From contig JAUNQI010000015.1 in assembly GCA_030536255.1 (NCBI GenBank), positions 1 to 52,916 on the forward strand: a stretch of 52,916 nt of DNA. Reading direction: 5' to 3'. Each line of letters starts with the position of its first letter. Within the stretch, counting starts at the first letter, position 1. The position numbers and the translations under genes were made by a program. Source of the stretch: Eubacteriales bacterium (lineage in GTDB: Bacteria; Bacillota; Clostridia; Oscillospirales; Oscillospiraceae). The notes beneath the pieces are model-generated. The model ran no database searches, was not told where the DNA came from, and was given only the letters and a program-made list of their open reading frames with translations. Below, one piece after another: positions 52,374 to 52,916 of the stretch.

Positions 52374-52916
52374 TCAGCCGCGGAATCCCATCGGATTTCC
52401 GGACTGCCATTTCCATGCGTCTCTGCACATGTCGTCAAGGTTATAGCGTGCTTTCCAGCCGAGGATCTCAGCGCTCTTGTCCGGGCTGGAATATACCGTT
52501 GCCAGGTCTCCGGGGCGGCGCTCCTTAATTTCATACGGAACCTTCTGTCCGGTTACCCGTTCAAAAGCATGAACCATATCCAGAACGCTGTATCCCGTAC
52601 CGGTACCCAGATTGAATACGTTTTCTCCCTTGTTCCCCTTCAGCATGTAGTCGATTGCTGCCACATGTCCGGCGGCAAGGTCACAGACGTGGATATAATC
52701 TCTTACGCCGGTTCCGTCGTGCGTGTCATAATCATTGCCGAAAACGTTCAGGTGGTCAAGTCTTCCGACGGCGACCTGGGAAATATACGGCATGAGGTTA
52801 TTCGGCAGCCCGCTGGGATCTTCTCCGATCAGTCCGCTGGGGTGTGCCCCGATCGGGTTGAAGTAACGGAGAAGCGTAACGGACCAGTCCGGCATGGCGC
52901 GGGCGGAATCGCGCAG
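52374..52916 (-). CDS. galE: UDP-glucose 4-epimerase, C-terminal part (N-terminus beyond window)
   Basis: The open frame runs from the window edge to the stop at 52374 and gives 180 residues. It holds the GalE substrate-binding half: [38 protein letters not shown], the [14 protein letters not shown] turn and [16 protein letters not shown]. GalE interconverts UDP-glucose and UDP-galactose. The Rossmann NAD-binding part and catalytic Tyr-x3-Lys lie outside the window. DUF362 begins 48 bases downstream, perhaps in the same transcript. Confidence 0.95.
   Translation of the reverse strand: MRDSARAMPDWSVTLLRYFNPIGAHPSGLIGEDPSGLPNNLMPYISQVAVGRLDHLNVFGNDYDTHDGTGVRDYIHVCDLAAGHVAAIDYMLKGNKGENVFNLGTGTGYSVLDMVHAFERVTGQKVPYEIKERRPGDLATVYSSPDKSAEILGWKARYNLDDMCRDAWKWQSGNPMGFRG

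Overview
The window looks like a chromosomal segment from a strictly anaerobic Bacillota, most likely class Clostridia (gut-type Oscillospiraceae, Lachnospiraceae or Christensenellaceae relatives). The reasons are the moderate GC content, strong AGGAGG-type ribosome binding sites, a split chromate transporter, the NifU-like/GGGtGRT pair, the pgk-tpiA-gpmI cluster, the corrinoid activation proteins and PocR-AraC regulators. The genus cannot be fixed from sequence reading alone. No tRNA, rRNA or CRISPR array was seen.

Layout. 1-4972: a gene tail and its terminator, then murA, rlmH, a PgcA-type phosphosugar mutase and a two-gene ChrA transporter, all on +. 4973-10900: an AT-richer accessory island with a decayed IS30-family transposase, a membrane protein carrying thirteen 37-44 aa repeats, a secreted beta-propeller/SH3-like protein and a broken, shortened paralogue of it. 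10983-21080: an FMN-dependent alpha-hydroxy-acid oxidase-like gene (-), a two-component system, DUF1385, prmC, then recA-recX-rimO-pgsA-cysS. 21227-27703: a PFL-activase-like radical SAM protein (-), the glycolytic genes pgk-tpiA-gpmI, and the NifU-like/GGGtGRT pair. 27873-31810: a Na/Pi cotransporter (-) and a SIS isomerase/glycerate kinase operon (+).

31878-49035 is the most interesting part. Two paralogous PocR-AraC regulators (-) each face an operon on +. The first operon holds a pentose-type ABC importer (AraF/RbsB-like binding protein, double ATPase, permease), five different uroporphyrinogen-decarboxylase (URO-D) superfamily proteins of the MtaA/CmuA/O-demethylase kind and an AraR-like GntR repressor. 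The second holds a corrinoid protein, a DUF2284 protein, a RACo-type corrinoid reactivase and a homocysteine methyltransferase-type protein. I infer one regulon that imports a small, probably sugar-like or polyol-like, methylated compound and moves its methyl group(s) through a B12 protein. No MttB- or MtaB-type methyltransferase is present, so the URO-D proteins are the candidate methyltransferases. The binding-protein gene has an apparent one-base deletion in this sequence.

49144-52916 (-): exodeoxyribonuclease III, a second homocysteine methyltransferase-type protein with an unusual C-terminal extension, a DUF362/ferredoxin protein, and the C-terminal part of galE, which runs off the window edge.
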